From positions 56,687 through 119,516 of the forward strand of contig NZ_JANRHH010000054.1 of assembly GCF_030433435.1 (NCBI RefSeq): DNA of 62,830 bases, written 5' to 3'. This document shows positions 25,556 through 34,023 of the stretch, in pieces. The stretch's first letter is position 1, and each line of letters begins with the position of its first letter. The DNA is from Polycladomyces subterraneus. Lineage in GTDB: Bacteria; Bacillota; Bacilli; Thermoactinomycetales; JIR-001. The notes under the pieces were generated by a model. That model did not search any database. It had not been told where the DNA came from and worked only from the letters and a program-made list of their open reading frames with translations. The translations under genes were made by a program, and so were the position numbers.

Positions 25556-25606
25556 TGAAAACGCCTTCATTATCCACTATTATAACATAGATTGAAACAT
25601 TCGCAA
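25556..25606 (-). promoter_or_regulatory. acsA promoter with downstream cre site
   Basis: Minus strand: TTGCGA (25601-25606), 16 bp, TATAAT (25579-25584) within the extended form TGTTATAAT. About ten bases after the expected start lies TGAAGGCGTTTTCA (25556-25569), one mismatch from the CcpA cre consensus. A site there would block elongation when sugar is plentiful. Confidence 0.65.
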
Positions 25607-25794
25607 TTTAGAAAGAGCAAGTGGAAAAACCCAGCCTTTCAGCGTTGGGATGATCACGAGAGAAAACTCGTCAAACTTAAATCACTCAGAATCATGGATG
25701 TGGGTTGCCACGCCACCTGAAACGAAAGCGACGATCGACCAAAGGGAGTGCCTCTGGTAATTCAGCCGTGTGGGTCAAGTCACATAATAATACA

Positions 25795-25835
25795 ACAACC
25801 GCCGACCTTCTATGGGCAGGCGGTTGTAACTTTTT
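25795..25835 (+). terminator. Orphan terminator-like hairpin
   Basis: ACAACCGCC pairs with GGCGGTTGT, followed by AACTTTTT on the plus strand. No plus-strand gene lies upstream. The rest of the 25.6-26.3 kb interval holds a repeat A copy and no gene that I can support. Confidence 0.5.
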
Positions 25836-25884
25836 GACCAGAGCTTATTTCAAAAATCGATCAACCCGTATATTCTAGTTATAT

Positions 25885-26078
25885 TGCGCTTGTTTTTCCG
25901 GCTCGCTCCGCCAGTCGCCCTGCAAGGAAGCAACAAATGCTTGTTTCGACCCGGAACGCAAGATGCGGGCAAAATACGCTTCGCTTAGAGAAAGTTGCCC
26001 GCGATTTCTTTCCTACGCTTTCCGGGTCTTCGCTCACCTGGGAAAGCATTTGCTCCCTCACAGATTCACCAGACCACC
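25885..26078 (+). repeat. Dispersed repeat family A, copy 3
   Basis: Contains GCCCTGCAAGGAAGCA, CGCAAGATGCGGGCAAAA, TACGCTTCGCTTAGAGAAA and TTGCCCGCGAT, and ends CCAGACCACC, similar to the family terminus. GCGGGCAA and TTGCCCGC can pair, so the core forms a hairpin. The left boundary is uncertain. Confidence 0.68.
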
Positions 26079-26306
26079 CTAGCCCGCGGTTCTCCCCGTG
26101 GTCCGTTCCTCTGCTTTGCCGGGCTCCTGAAGATCGCTCACCCGAAAAACATCGCCCCTGCATATTCAGTCATTGCAATCCGTCTCCCGCCCTCGGCTCC
26201 GCATTCTTCCGTTAAAGTCGCTCGGAAGAAAGACGGCTTTCGCTCGTGAACGACAGTTTGTCAACAGGATCTCTTACTGGCCAGCAGTTCTATTTCCCGG
26301 GACATT

Positions 26307-27005
26307 CTATCCGTTCCACCGGTTCAACATCTCCCGCACGATTGCGCAGGATCGTTCAGCGGCCAGCTTCGTAAATTCGGCAAAGTTGACGTTGGCCGAA
26401 TGATCCGCCCTGTCGGACATGGAGCGGATCACGACGTAGGGAACTCGGTTTGCGTAGCAAACGTGGGCCACAGCGGCCCCTTCCATCTCCACGCAGACGC
26501 CCTCCCATTTTTCGCGCAGTTCGGCCACTTTTTCCGAGCTGGAGATGAATTGATCACCGGACAACACTTTTCCTTTGACCGTTTTGACATCTGCCGCCCG
26601 TCGGGCCGCTTCCTCAGCCAACCGTATCAAACGTTCATCGGCGGGAAAGACCGAGACCGCCTGGAACGGGATTTGACCGGGGGCAAAACCCAACGCCGTG
26701 ACATCCATATCATGTTGTTGACATGACGTGGAAATCACCAAATCCCCGATGTCCAGATCCGGGTGCAATGCCCCCGCCACACCGGTAAAAACGATCGCTT
26801 TCACATTGAATCGGTCGATCAGGATTTGCGTGCAGATCGCCGCATTCACTTTGCCCACGCCTGACTTGCACACTACGGCGTCTGCACCGGCCAATCGACC
26901 CCGGTGATAACGGATGCCAGCATACTCTTCTACTTGTTCCGTTTCCATTTCCTCCAGAAACAGGGCGACCTCTTCCTCCATCGCCCCGATCACGCCAATT
27001 GTCAA
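26307..27005 (-). CDS. mtnN: 5'-methylthioadenosine/S-adenosylhomocysteine nucleosidase
   Basis: The 232 residues match MtnN throughout: GVIGAMEEEV with the general acid/base glutamate near residue 12, the nucleoside-phosphorylase-like VFTGVAGALHPDLDIGD, VCVEMEGAAVAHVC and the catalytic aspartate in SMSDRADHSANVNF. It cleaves adenine from MTA and SAH, recycling products of methylation and polyamine synthesis. The start appears to be TTG with GGAGAG upstream. It follows ccpA by 28 bp and is probably cotranscribed, an unusual pairing since Bacillus has it with yrrT. Confidence 0.94.
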   Translation of the reverse strand: MTIGVIGAMEEEVALFLEEMETEQVEEYAGIRYHRGRLAGADAVVCKSGVGKVNAAICTQILIDRFNVKAIVFTGVAGALHPDLDIGDLVISTSCQQHDMDVTALGFAPGQIPFQAVSVFPADERLIRLAEEAARRAADVKTVKGKVLSGDQFISSSEKVAELREKWEGVCVEMEGAAVAHVCYANRVPYVVIRSMSDRADHSANVNFAEFTKLAAERSCAIVREMLNRWNG

Positions 27006-27033
27006 TGGACGCTCTCCTCTCTCCCGTCAATTT

Positions 27034-28059
27034 TCACAGTTCTTGAATGCGAGTGGAATTGCGCAGCTCCAACCGATATTGCAAAACCACCTGCGGACTC
27101 TCCACCGGCTCGTCGTTCATGTACTTGGTCAACAAGCGCATGGCCACTGCACCGATGTCATACATCGGCACGGCCACCGTGCTCAACAACGGGCGCACTT
27201 GCGTGGCCAGCGGAATATCATCGAAACCGATAATGGAGACGTCTTCTGGAACAGATCGACCGGCATCCTGCACTGCATGTAAAGCTCCTACAGCCATTTC
27301 ATCACTGCAGGCAAATACAGCGGTAGGTGGTTGTTCGCTTTCCAGGAGGCTGCGCATCGCTTCCAAACCGGAGCGGTAACGATAGTCGCCGATGCGGACC
27401 CATTCCTCTTTGAAGGGCAAGCCATTCTCTTCCAATGCCTGTTTGTAGCCCAAGTAACGGGAATAACCATTAACCGGATCGGTCAGCGGACCGCCGATCA
27501 AGCCGATGCGTTCGTGTCCTTCCCGGATCAGCGCCGTAGTCGCTTCCTTGGCTGCCTGCACCTGATCGATGACCACAGACGGGCGGTCACCGACAGGATC
27601 TTGCGTTCCCGCCAATACGATGGGCACATGTGCTTCGGCAAAGACCTGCCGATGCTCATCCGTCACTTCACTGCCGAGGAACAACAAACCGTCCACCTGT
27701 TTTTCCAAAAACGTCTCGATCAGTTGCAATTCTTTTTCCTTTTTGTTGTCCGAGTTACTCAGGATGATGTTGTAATGATACATGTTGGCGATATCCTCAA
27801 TGCCCCGCGTCAACTCGGCAAAAAATGCGTTGGAAATGTCGGGGATGATCACCCCTACGGTAGTCGTCCGTTTGCTAGCCAATCCCCGCGCGACTGCATT
27901 GGGGCGATATCCCAAATTGCGGATCGTTTCCAACACCTTTTTTCTTGTAGCGGGTTTCACATTGGGATTTCCATTGACCACACGCGAAACCGTTGCCATT
28001 GATACACCGGCTTCCCGTGCCACATCATAAATGGTAACTGCTTCTCGTTTCTTCCCCAT
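27034..28059 (-). CDS. ccpA: Catabolite control protein A
   Basis: A LacI-family regulator of 341 residues. The N-terminal helix-turn-helix [19 protein letters not shown] and the adjoining [16 protein letters not shown] are characteristic of CcpA itself; the core continues with the periplasmic-binding-like domain ([18 protein letters not shown]). With HPr-Ser46-P it binds cre sites and mediates carbon catabolite control. The frame is open for 45 codons upstream, but ATG at 28059 with GGAAGA matches the family start. Location next to aroA and near acsA is the same as in Bacillus. cre-like sites are found at acsA and the sugar operon in this window. Confidence 0.93.
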   Translation of the reverse strand: MGKKREAVTIYDVAREAGVSMATVSRVVNGNPNVKPATRKKVLETIRNLGYRPNAVARGLASKRTTTVGVIIPDISNAFFAELTRGIEDIANMYHYNIILSNSDNKKEKELQLIETFLEKQVDGLLFLGSEVTDEHRQVFAEAHVPIVLAGTQDPVGDRPSVVIDQVQAAKEATTALIREGHERIGLIGGPLTDPVNGYSRYLGYKQALEENGLPFKEEWVRIGDYRYRSGLEAMRSLLESEQPPTAVFACSDEMAVGALHAVQDAGRSVPEDVSIIGFDDIPLATQVRPLLSTVAVPMYDIGAVAMRLLTKYMNDEPVESPQVVLQYRLELRNSTRIQEL

Positions 28060-28252
28060 TGTATCTTCCACACCCAATTTACATTTTTTCACGTTCCGTT
28101 TATCCAACATCGCCGCGGGAGCGGCTTCCTTTCGATGGAAACCGTCCCATTCATGGTGATGATCGTCCTCTATCTTAAGATCATATTTTACCACAGGATC
28201 TCACGCATTTTCATGGAATCCCACTTGTTTCCTCATTAGCTTATCCGGAAAT

Positions 28253-28281
28253 CAAAAAAAGAACCGGTGTCACCTCGGCTC
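28253..28281 (-). terminator. Terminator between the SseB-like gene and ccpA
   Basis: On the minus strand GAGCCG pairs with CGGTTC (one G.T pair) and is followed by seven T. ccpA therefore needs its own promoter between here and 28059. Confidence 0.7.
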
Positions 28282-28293
28282 TTTTTTCTTTTT

Positions 28294-29487
28294 TCAGGAG
28301 TCAGACATTTGCAGCACATATGGCAAGGTTTCCCCCGTCACGCTCGTCCATGCTTGTGGAGTGCCGCGATTGATCCATACCACCGGTGTTTTGGGCGCCC
28401 ACGCCTCAAATAGCGGACGAGCCGGCACCAAACGAGGCGTAAGCGGCGGCGCATCGGGATGTTTTTGTTTCCAATCCTCCAACAAAGACATCGCATGAGA
28501 TTCTGATGTGAACAAGTCGATCATAAGCTGACCACTGTCCTGTGTCAACGGCACCAATTCGCCCCGACTACCGACAATCACCCAGACGGACTGCAATTCC
28601 GCCAAGGCACGGCACACTTCCCAACCGTTGGCAATCCCTTGACCCTGACGAATCGCCTGTTCCAACGCTTGTAATCCTTCTTGAGCGGAAGCGGTCGATT
28701 CTTCGGCTTGCACGGCAGCGGTCTGGGAAGCTGTGGGAGTGGCGGAAGGCGTCGGGGTCGGCGATGGTGTTTGTTGTGATAGTGGCGTATCGTCGCTTAG
28801 TCGGATTAATGCTTCCATATGCCGGGCTTCCAACATCACCTGTTCGGGATAACCAAACTGCAAATATGGCGCCTCAGCCCCTATCTCCTGACAGCGCCGG
28901 GCAATTCGGGACCACGGTATAAACGTCGTCGTTCCACCGCATTGGCGGCTGATCTGCTCGCAATCTTCCTCCGTCGCATAAACCGCGACCGTGTATGTAT
29001 TCTTGGCATACTCCACCAACAACATCTGCTCATCCCTTACCGGCACCCAGCCACCGCCTTTGCGGCCCAGTTGCGATACAGCATATTCCCTCCACAACCG
29101 AGCGGCCGTGCCACGGTCCAATGTCATTCGGGTGGGATGTCCGGGATTCACCACAAAGCCGTCGTGACCAGCGCGCAGCGTTTTGGGGACCAAAGTCCAA
29201 GCAGATTCTGCCATCAGCCGGGGCGATCCCGGTGTTTGCAATCGGATCGCTTGCAAAGCTTCCGGAACCATCACCAACACCAGTCGTTTGTTTTGCGGTG
29301 AGGGACCCGGAGCCAAAACGGGTTTTTCACTTCCTCCCTGTTCCGTTGCCAGCATCAGCGTACGCAGGGGGGTTCCGTTTTTCGCCATATGGATAAACCA
29401 GTCATCCTGCGTCATCCGTCCAGCCGCAACTTCATATAACCACATCTGTTCATTCTGAACAGCCTGCATCCATTCGCTTTGACTCAC
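28294..29487 (-). CDS. Uncharacterised protein with SseB-like segments
   Basis: A 397-residue soluble protein with no signal peptide. The last 130 residues (VWVIVGSRGELVPLT, then LMIDLFTSESHAMSLL) resemble the SseB N-terminal domain, and the first 100 and middle 110 residues show similar strand-helix patterns (WVPVRDEQMLLVEYA), so it may be three related modules. A Pro/Thr-rich linker (PSPTPTPSATPT) separates the last one. The function is unknown. The start is probably GTG at 29487, with AGGGGGC before it; the frame is open upstream into the aroA terminator. It sits between aroA and ccpA, where Bacillus has no such gene. Confidence 0.6.
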   Translation of the reverse strand: MSQSEWMQAVQNEQMWLYEVAAGRMTQDDWFIHMAKNGTPLRTLMLATEQGGSEKPVLAPGPSPQNKRLVLVMVPEALQAIRLQTPGSPRLMAESAWTLVPKTLRAGHDGFVVNPGHPTRMTLDRGTAARLWREYAVSQLGRKGGGWVPVRDEQMLLVEYAKNTYTVAVYATEEDCEQISRQCGGTTTFIPWSRIARRCQEIGAEAPYLQFGYPEQVMLEARHMEALIRLSDDTPLSQQTPSPTPTPSATPTASQTAAVQAEESTASAQEGLQALEQAIRQGQGIANGWEVCRALAELQSVWVIVGSRGELVPLTQDSGQLMIDLFTSESHAMSLLEDWKQKHPDAPPLTPRLVPARPLFEAWAPKTPVVWINRGTPQAWTSVTGETLPYVLQMSDS

Positions 29488-29528
29488 CTGATTCGCCCCC
29501 TTTTTCCTTTTTAACCACATTGTAACGC

Positions 29529-29566
29529 AAAAAAAGGAGAAATGGAGACGGAAGCCCCATTTCTCC
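29529..29566 (-). terminator. Terminator after aroA
   Basis: On the minus strand GGAGAAATGG pairs with CCATTTCTCC, followed by seven T. Confidence 0.88.
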
Positions 29567-29631
29567 CCAAACTGTCGATAATGTGGTTCTTGACTTCGGC
29601 CACCCTTCACGTGCAACCAGGAGTGATGATT

Positions 29632-30717
29632 TCACACTAAATCGTACGTTTGACGCAATTGTTTCAGCAATTCTTCCAGTTGCGCGAGATTGATTTGCTG
29701 TTGCGCATCCGACAACGCTACCGAAGGCTCTGGATGCGCCTCCACCATGATCCCATCCGCTCCCGCAGCTAATGCCGCTTTGGCGATAGGCAACAGGATA
29801 TCACGCCGGCCGGTGGAGTGACTGATGTCCACCAACACGGGCAGATGGCTTTCTTGTTTCAAAATGGGAACAGCCGAAATGTCCAGCGTATTTCGCGTCC
29901 ATTTCTCATAAGTACGAATGCCGCGTTCGCATAGGATCACCTGTGTGTTGCCGCGGGAGACAATATATTCTGCCGCAAACAGGAATTCCTCCAGTGTCGC
30001 CGCCAAGCCACGTTTCAACAACACGGGCTTACGAACAGAGCCTGCCGCTTTCAAGAGCTCAAAGTTCTGCATATTGCGTGCACCGATCTGGATCACATCT
30101 ACATACTGAGTCGCCATCTCGATATCGGCCGGGTGAACAATTTCACTGACCACTTTTAAGCCGAATTCATCCGCCACCCGGCGCAGGATTTTCAATCCCT
30201 CTTCTCCCAAGCCCTGAAAGTCGTAGGGAGACGTACGCGGTTTGTACGCACCGCCACGGATGAGGCGAATCCCCAGTTTGCGCATCGTCTGCGCCACTTG
30301 CCGAACTTGTTCCTCTGATTCAACCGAGCAAGGTCCCGCCACCATGACGTTTCGCTCCCCGCCGACCGGAAAATCGCCCACCATGACGACGGTGTCTTTC
30401 GACTGGCGCTTCCGGCTGACCAACAATGCCTTTTTGTGGTCATCTTCCAGCAGGCTCAAGGAAGCTTTGAAAATCTGCTTGAACAGATGGCGGACGGTAT
30501 TGTCGTCAAACGGTCCCTCGTTATGTTGCACAATCCGTTCCAACATGTCTTTTTCCCGAATCGGATCGAACTTTTGAACACCGTATCGTTTTTTGATTTC
30601 CCCGATTTCCTTCACCACTGACGCACGTTCATTGATGATTTGAAGCAGTTGCAAGTTGATCTCGTCCAGCTTCTGCCTCAACTTTTCAATCTGTTGGTGA
30701 CTCAATACTCTCCCCAC
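29632..30717 (-). CDS. aroA: Bifunctional chorismate mutase / DAHP synthase
   Basis: An AroQ-type chorismate mutase domain (about residues 5-90; [20 protein letters not shown] and the conserved [18 protein letters not shown] split over helices) is fused to a KDO8P-synthase-like DAHP synthase (about 110-355; [35 protein letters not shown]). The fused mutase confers feedback control by chorismate or prephenate in Bacillus. It catalyses the first step of aromatic amino acid synthesis. The start is a GTG with AAGGGA. Its place near ccpA and ytxJ follows the Bacillus order. Confidence 0.95.
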   Translation of the reverse strand: MGRVLSHQQIEKLRQKLDEINLQLLQIINERASVVKEIGEIKKRYGVQKFDPIREKDMLERIVQHNEGPFDDNTVRHLFKQIFKASLSLLEDDHKKALLVSRKRQSKDTVVMVGDFPVGGERNVMVAGPCSVESEEQVRQVAQTMRKLGIRLIRGGAYKPRTSPYDFQGLGEEGLKILRRVADEFGLKVVSEIVHPADIEMATQYVDVIQIGARNMQNFELLKAAGSVRKPVLLKRGLAATLEEFLFAAEYIVSRGNTQVILCERGIRTYEKWTRNTLDISAVPILKQESHLPVLVDISHSTGRRDILLPIAKAALAAGADGIMVEAHPEPSVALSDAQQQINLAQLEELLKQLRQTYDLV

Positions 30718-30808
30718 CCATCCCTTATGAAAAATTTTCGCTTATTATAGCGCATAAGGAGGCGGGATGTCACCCCAGACCAGAGAAATGGGCGTAAGAA
30801 AAATCGAA

Positions 30809-31555
30809 TCAATGATTACGGATTAAATGATTTGCCCATTGTAAGATATCTTGGTCCTGGGCAGGAGAGGAGAAAAATTGCACCTTGGGCCGTTCCCCCG
30901 GCGTAATGACGACAGAAGTGGGAAACTGGACGGTATCATGGCCCGTGAATCCATCCCATTCTTCTCCCACGCGTTTCAACAGCATCTGCAATGTGTCAGC
31001 ATCGGGCACTTTGATCAAAATCAACCGGTCCACTTGCTTGTACCAATCCGATCCCGTCTGTTCAATCAGGAAACGCAAAGCGCCGGGATACACCAGAGCC
31101 GTCGCGGATGAGATACGAGTCGGCCATTGATCCGGTGTGAGAATCCGAACGGTATCCCGATGCGGGATACGGATGGTATCGGCAGATGTCGCCAAGATGG
31201 TGTATTCGGGGTCAACCGTTTTCTCATCTCCATTCTGCGCTACACTGATGGAAGACACGGAAAGGGATGATACGGGTGCTTGGTCATGATCACCGTGATA
31301 CGGAATATAGGCCAACAGGAATATCGATATGCCCACCGCCACCCATCTGAACAGCGAGAGCCCGCCTGCTGAATGGGGAGCCCGGGCTTTGATCCGGATG
31401 TTTTCCAGCGTGTCGACCAGTGCGATCATATCCTGCAGGTCCCGTTTGCAATCAGCACACTCCGCTACGTGGGACTTCAGACGCATACGGTCGGCTTCCT
31501 CGATTTCCCGGTCCACGTATAGCTGAATGAGCTGATCCATGTCCCTGCAAGACAT
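30809..31555 (-). CDS. Membrane anti-sigma factor with zinc-finger domain
   Basis: The N-terminal 60 residues form a ZAS/zf-HC2 domain with Cys3 and the H29-x3-C33-x2-C36 motif. One membrane helix follows at about residues 68-86 (WVAVGISIFLLAY), then about 160 extracytoplasmic residues of unknown fold that probably sense a signal. It should hold the sigma factor encoded 16 bp upstream inactive at the membrane until a stress leads to release or proteolysis. The inducing signal cannot be read. Confidence 0.85.
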   Translation of the reverse strand: MSCRDMDQLIQLYVDREIEEADRMRLKSHVAECADCKRDLQDMIALVDTLENIRIKARAPHSAGGLSLFRWVAVGISIFLLAYIPYHGDHDQAPVSSLSVSSISVAQNGDEKTVDPEYTILATSADTIRIPHRDTVRILTPDQWPTRISSATALVYPGALRFLIEQTGSDWYKQVDRLILIKVPDADTLQMLLKRVGEEWDGFTGHDTVQFPTSVVITPGERPKVQFFSSPAQDQDILQWANHLIRNH

Positions 31556-31571
31556 CGCCCGCGTCCACTCC

Positions 31572-32120
31572 TTACTCTTTTTTCGACAATCGCTCTTTCA
31601 ACATCTTCCGCGCACGAAACAGCTGTGTTTTGACTGTTCCCTCCGGGATCTCCAATTCTTTACTGATCTCAGTATATGACAGGGAGTAAAAATGACGCAA
31701 TACGATCACGCGACGATAAATCTCGGGTAGATTTTGAATCTCCTCTTTCACCCGTTCCAGAAGCAAACGCTGTTCCACTTGCTCCTCCACCGAGGCCATG
31801 CTGGTGGTCGGAGGAGGTTCTGAATGTATAAACGCGTCTTCCAGCGCGACCAACTTCAAACTTTTTTTCCGTTTTTGGTCCCGGAAACGATTGGTCATCA
31901 TCGTACGCAACCATGCTTTCAGCGACTTTTCATATACGTATTTATTGGATTTGCGATGTGCCTGCCAGATCGTCTCCTGCGTCAGGTCTTTGGCGTCTTC
32001 GGGGTTTCCCGTCAGTCGGTAGGCGATATGATACAGGTAACGCCGGTGTTGTTGCAGGCGCTCCATAAAGTCATCCGCCACCAACTTCCGTGAAGAGACT
32101 CGCATTTCCTTTGAGCTCAT
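31572..32120 (-). CDS. ECF RNA polymerase sigma factor
   Basis: A 182-residue sigma-70 family factor with region 2 at about residues 22-90 (AYRLTGNPEDAKDLTQETIW) and region 4 at about 125-178 (LPEIYRRVIVLRHFYSLSY, then EIPEGTVKTQLFRARKML), and nothing in between: the ECF layout. It pairs with the anti-sigma gene just downstream. GGAGG precedes the ATG. I could not find a convincing autoregulatory AAC/CGT-type promoter in the short space upstream, so the gene may be read from the ytxJ promoter. Confidence 0.9.
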   Translation of the reverse strand: MSSKEMRVSSRKLVADDFMERLQQHRRYLYHIAYRLTGNPEDAKDLTQETIWQAHRKSNKYVYEKSLKAWLRTMMTNRFRDQKRKKSLKLVALEDAFIHSEPPPTTSMASVEEQVEQRLLLERVKEEIQNLPEIYRRVIVLRHFYSLSYTEISKELEIPEGTVKTQLFRARKMLKERLSKKE

Positions 32121-32164
32121 GACAACCTCCTCTGTTCCCCATTCTCCCGTTAGTACCTAAATTT

Positions 32165-32515
32165 TCAGGTGTGTGCGGCTACTGCTTGTGCCAGACTTTC
32201 TTGCGTCACGTTCCAATGAGAAGCGTGCCAGACTGCTTTTCCATCCTTAATGAGCAGCGCTTGCGGTGATTCATGTTTGACTTGCAGCCGTTCAGCGATG
32301 GCGTTGGAGACTGGACGATGTTCGATTACGGTGACCACGCCTATACGAACGGATTTGGCCTGCGAGGTGCTGGCAAAAGTGCGAAACGCTTCAAATGCTT
32401 CGGCACTGATCGGGCATTGGGTACTGTGTTTCAACAACAAAAGCGGCTGTTTCCGGGATTCTTCCAACCAAGACTCCCATTGTTCCTCCGATGTAATCAA
32501 CGGCAACTCGCTCAT
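32165..32515 (-). CDS. ytxJ: Bacillithiol-system monothiol protein YtxJ
   Basis: A thioredoxin-fold protein of 116 residues with a single active cysteine in KHSTQCPIS (Cys34), as in the YtxJ family, which is proposed to remove bacillithiol from proteins (a monothiol bacilliredoxin). ATG at 32515 has AAGGA and GGAGG upstream. In Bacillus it lies in ytxGHJ beside aroA and ccpA; here an EamA transporter gene separates it from ytxH. Its presence suggests the organism makes bacillithiol. Confidence 0.87.
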   Translation of the reverse strand: MSELPLITSEEQWESWLEESRKQPLLLLKHSTQCPISAEAFEAFRTFASTSQAKSVRIGVVTVIEHRPVSNAIAERLQVKHESPQALLIKDGKAVWHASHWNVTQESLAQAVAAHT

Positions 32516-32534
32516 TTCCTCCATCCTTTCCGCA

Positions 32535-32969
32535 TTAAGATCCTTTGGTGTCTCCCAACAACAGCACCCCTGCCACCACCAACACAATACCCATCAACTT
32601 GGTTAGGGTGACCGATTCGCCAAAGACGAAAATAGAAAAGAAATAGGCGATAACGGGGAAACCGCCCACAATCGGCATGACACGACCGATCTCCCCGTAT
32701 TGCAGGGCTTTAAAATAAAAAAACTGGGCGAACAGCACACCAAATATACCGCCGAGCACGACAAACACCAGAGAATGGACGTCGGTGGATCGAAATAGGT
32801 GTGCCTTGCCGGAAGTCACCAGAAACGACGTGACCAACACCGTTGTGACCGACGCGCGGACGAACAGCGCCAAGGTGGGATCGGTCCGAGCCAACCCCAA
32901 CTTTTCAAAAACGGGCGCGATCCCGAAACTAAGCGCCGCCAGCAGCGCGTACACAATTTCTTTATTCAT
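32535..32969 (-). CDS. Half-size EamA-type membrane transporter
   Basis: 144 residues with about five membrane helices, equal to a single EamA (drug/metabolite transporter) repeat: it starts YALLAALSFGIAPVFEK and ends with the glutamate-containing SIFVFGESVTLTKLMGI and VLVVAGVLLLG. Usual DMT exporters have two repeats, so this one probably dimerises. The substrate is unknown. ATG at 32969 has GAGGT seven bases upstream. It ends 19 bp before ytxJ and is probably cotranscribed with it. Confidence 0.75.
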   Translation of the reverse strand: MNKEIVYALLAALSFGIAPVFEKLGLARTDPTLALFVRASVTTVLVTSFLVTSGKAHLFRSTDVHSLVFVVLGGIFGVLFAQFFYFKALQYGEIGRVMPIVGGFPVIAYFFSIFVFGESVTLTKLMGIVLVVAGVLLLGDTKGS

Positions 32970-33211
32970 TATCATACCTCGTTTGGACCTTTTTGTCCCA
33001 TATATATGATTTGTCCAAACGGGTTAGACACGCCCTTATCAGGAGTCTCTGGAATCCGGTGCGTCCTGGGGCTTGTCCGTCGACAGCACTGATGGTTTAT
33101 TACCCGCCCGCTGATCCGCAATAACCTGTAACTTTTTCCATTTATTCGCCACCGGTTAGCCCGGAAGCCGCCGCCAGGAGACGAGCTCCGCCCTTCATCA
33201 TCTTTCCCCCA

Positions 33212-33553
33212 TCAATCGTCTTTTTGGGTGTCTGACGATGCTTCTTCCGTTTTACGGATGTCGACCAAGATCCGATCCTTTCGCATGTTATCTGCCGTTG
33301 TACGCAATTCGATCCATTTGGACCTGGCCACTTCCTTGGCCTGCTCCCATTGTTCCGGGGTAATGTCAGCCTGTTCTCTTATTGCTTCCATCCACTCCCG
33401 TCCTTTCACCTTGGCAAGATCCCAGCGTTTGACCAGCTCTTCCCGCATCTCTCGACCGGTTTTGGGTGTCAACAACAAGGCGGCAGCCGCTCCGATCAAA
33501 CCGCCTACAACCGCCCCCAACAAAAAATTCCTTCCACCCGTTTCTTTCGCCAT
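33212..33553 (-). CDS. ytxH: YtxH-domain protein
   Basis: A short membrane-anchored protein of 113 residues: the N-terminus holds a glycine-rich membrane segment typical of YtxH (FLLGAVVGGLIGAAAALLL) followed directly by TPKTGREMREEL, then a charged helical tail (about residues 45-113). The role is unknown; the Bacillus gene belongs to the general stress regulon. GAGGAG precedes the ATG. It follows ytxG by 29 bp. Confidence 0.85.
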   Translation of the reverse strand: MAKETGGRNFLLGAVVGGLIGAAAALLLTPKTGREMREELVKRWDLAKVKGREWMEAIREQADITPEQWEQAKEVARSKWIELRTTADNMRKDRILVDIRKTEEASSDTQKDD

Positions 33554-33582
33554 CGGCCACACTCCTCTCTGCCAAATCCGCA

Positions 33583-33972
33583 TTATTTATCGCGGGGCCC
33601 CTGCCGTTGAAGAAACCACTCCAACACAGCCCCCACCACAGATAATACACTGCCCAGACGACGACGCACCGATATCACTTGTTGGTGAAGGCCGGTTGAA
33701 AGCTCCTGCAAACTGGTCCCCGCGGTGTGGAGCGATCGAAGAAGCGGATCGATCCGGTCGGTCTTCTCACGGACATCGGCAGCCAACATCCGCACTTCCT
33801 GCATAGTGGACCGGGATTCCCGCAATGTCTCCGACAATTGTTCCTCCACTTGTCGAACAGCTTTTTCCACCGATTCCACCGCACGATTCCATTTTAATAA
33901 GGAAATGACCAAAAAAATGACCAATACCAAAAACGAAACCGCGATTATCATCAAACTGATTGCAATCCACAT
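33583..33972 (-). CDS. ytxG: DUF948 membrane protein YtxG
   Basis: One N-terminal membrane helix (about residues 3-27; SLMIIAVSFLVLVIFLVIS) is followed by a long coiled-coil-like region (VEKAVRQVEEQLSETLRESR) as in DUF948/YtxG, which in related bacteria localises at division sites. GGAGGG precedes the ATG at 33972. It leads the ytxG-ytxH pair and lies 51 bp after nagZ on the same strand. Confidence 0.82.
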   Translation of the reverse strand: MWIAISLMIIAVSFLVLVIFLVISLLKWNRAVESVEKAVRQVEEQLSETLRESRSTMQEVRMLAADVREKTDRIDPLLRSLHTAGTSLQELSTGLHQQVISVRRRLGSVLSVVGAVLEWFLQRQGPRDK

Positions 33973-34023
33973 CGGACTGCCCTCCTCGCCCCATTCTTTC
34001 CCCAACATTTCAGAAGAAAAACG

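Noticed and set aside
25600-25860. Possible gene or attenuator upstream of acsA
   Set aside because: Apart from the acsA promoter and one orphan hairpin there is no frame with start signals.
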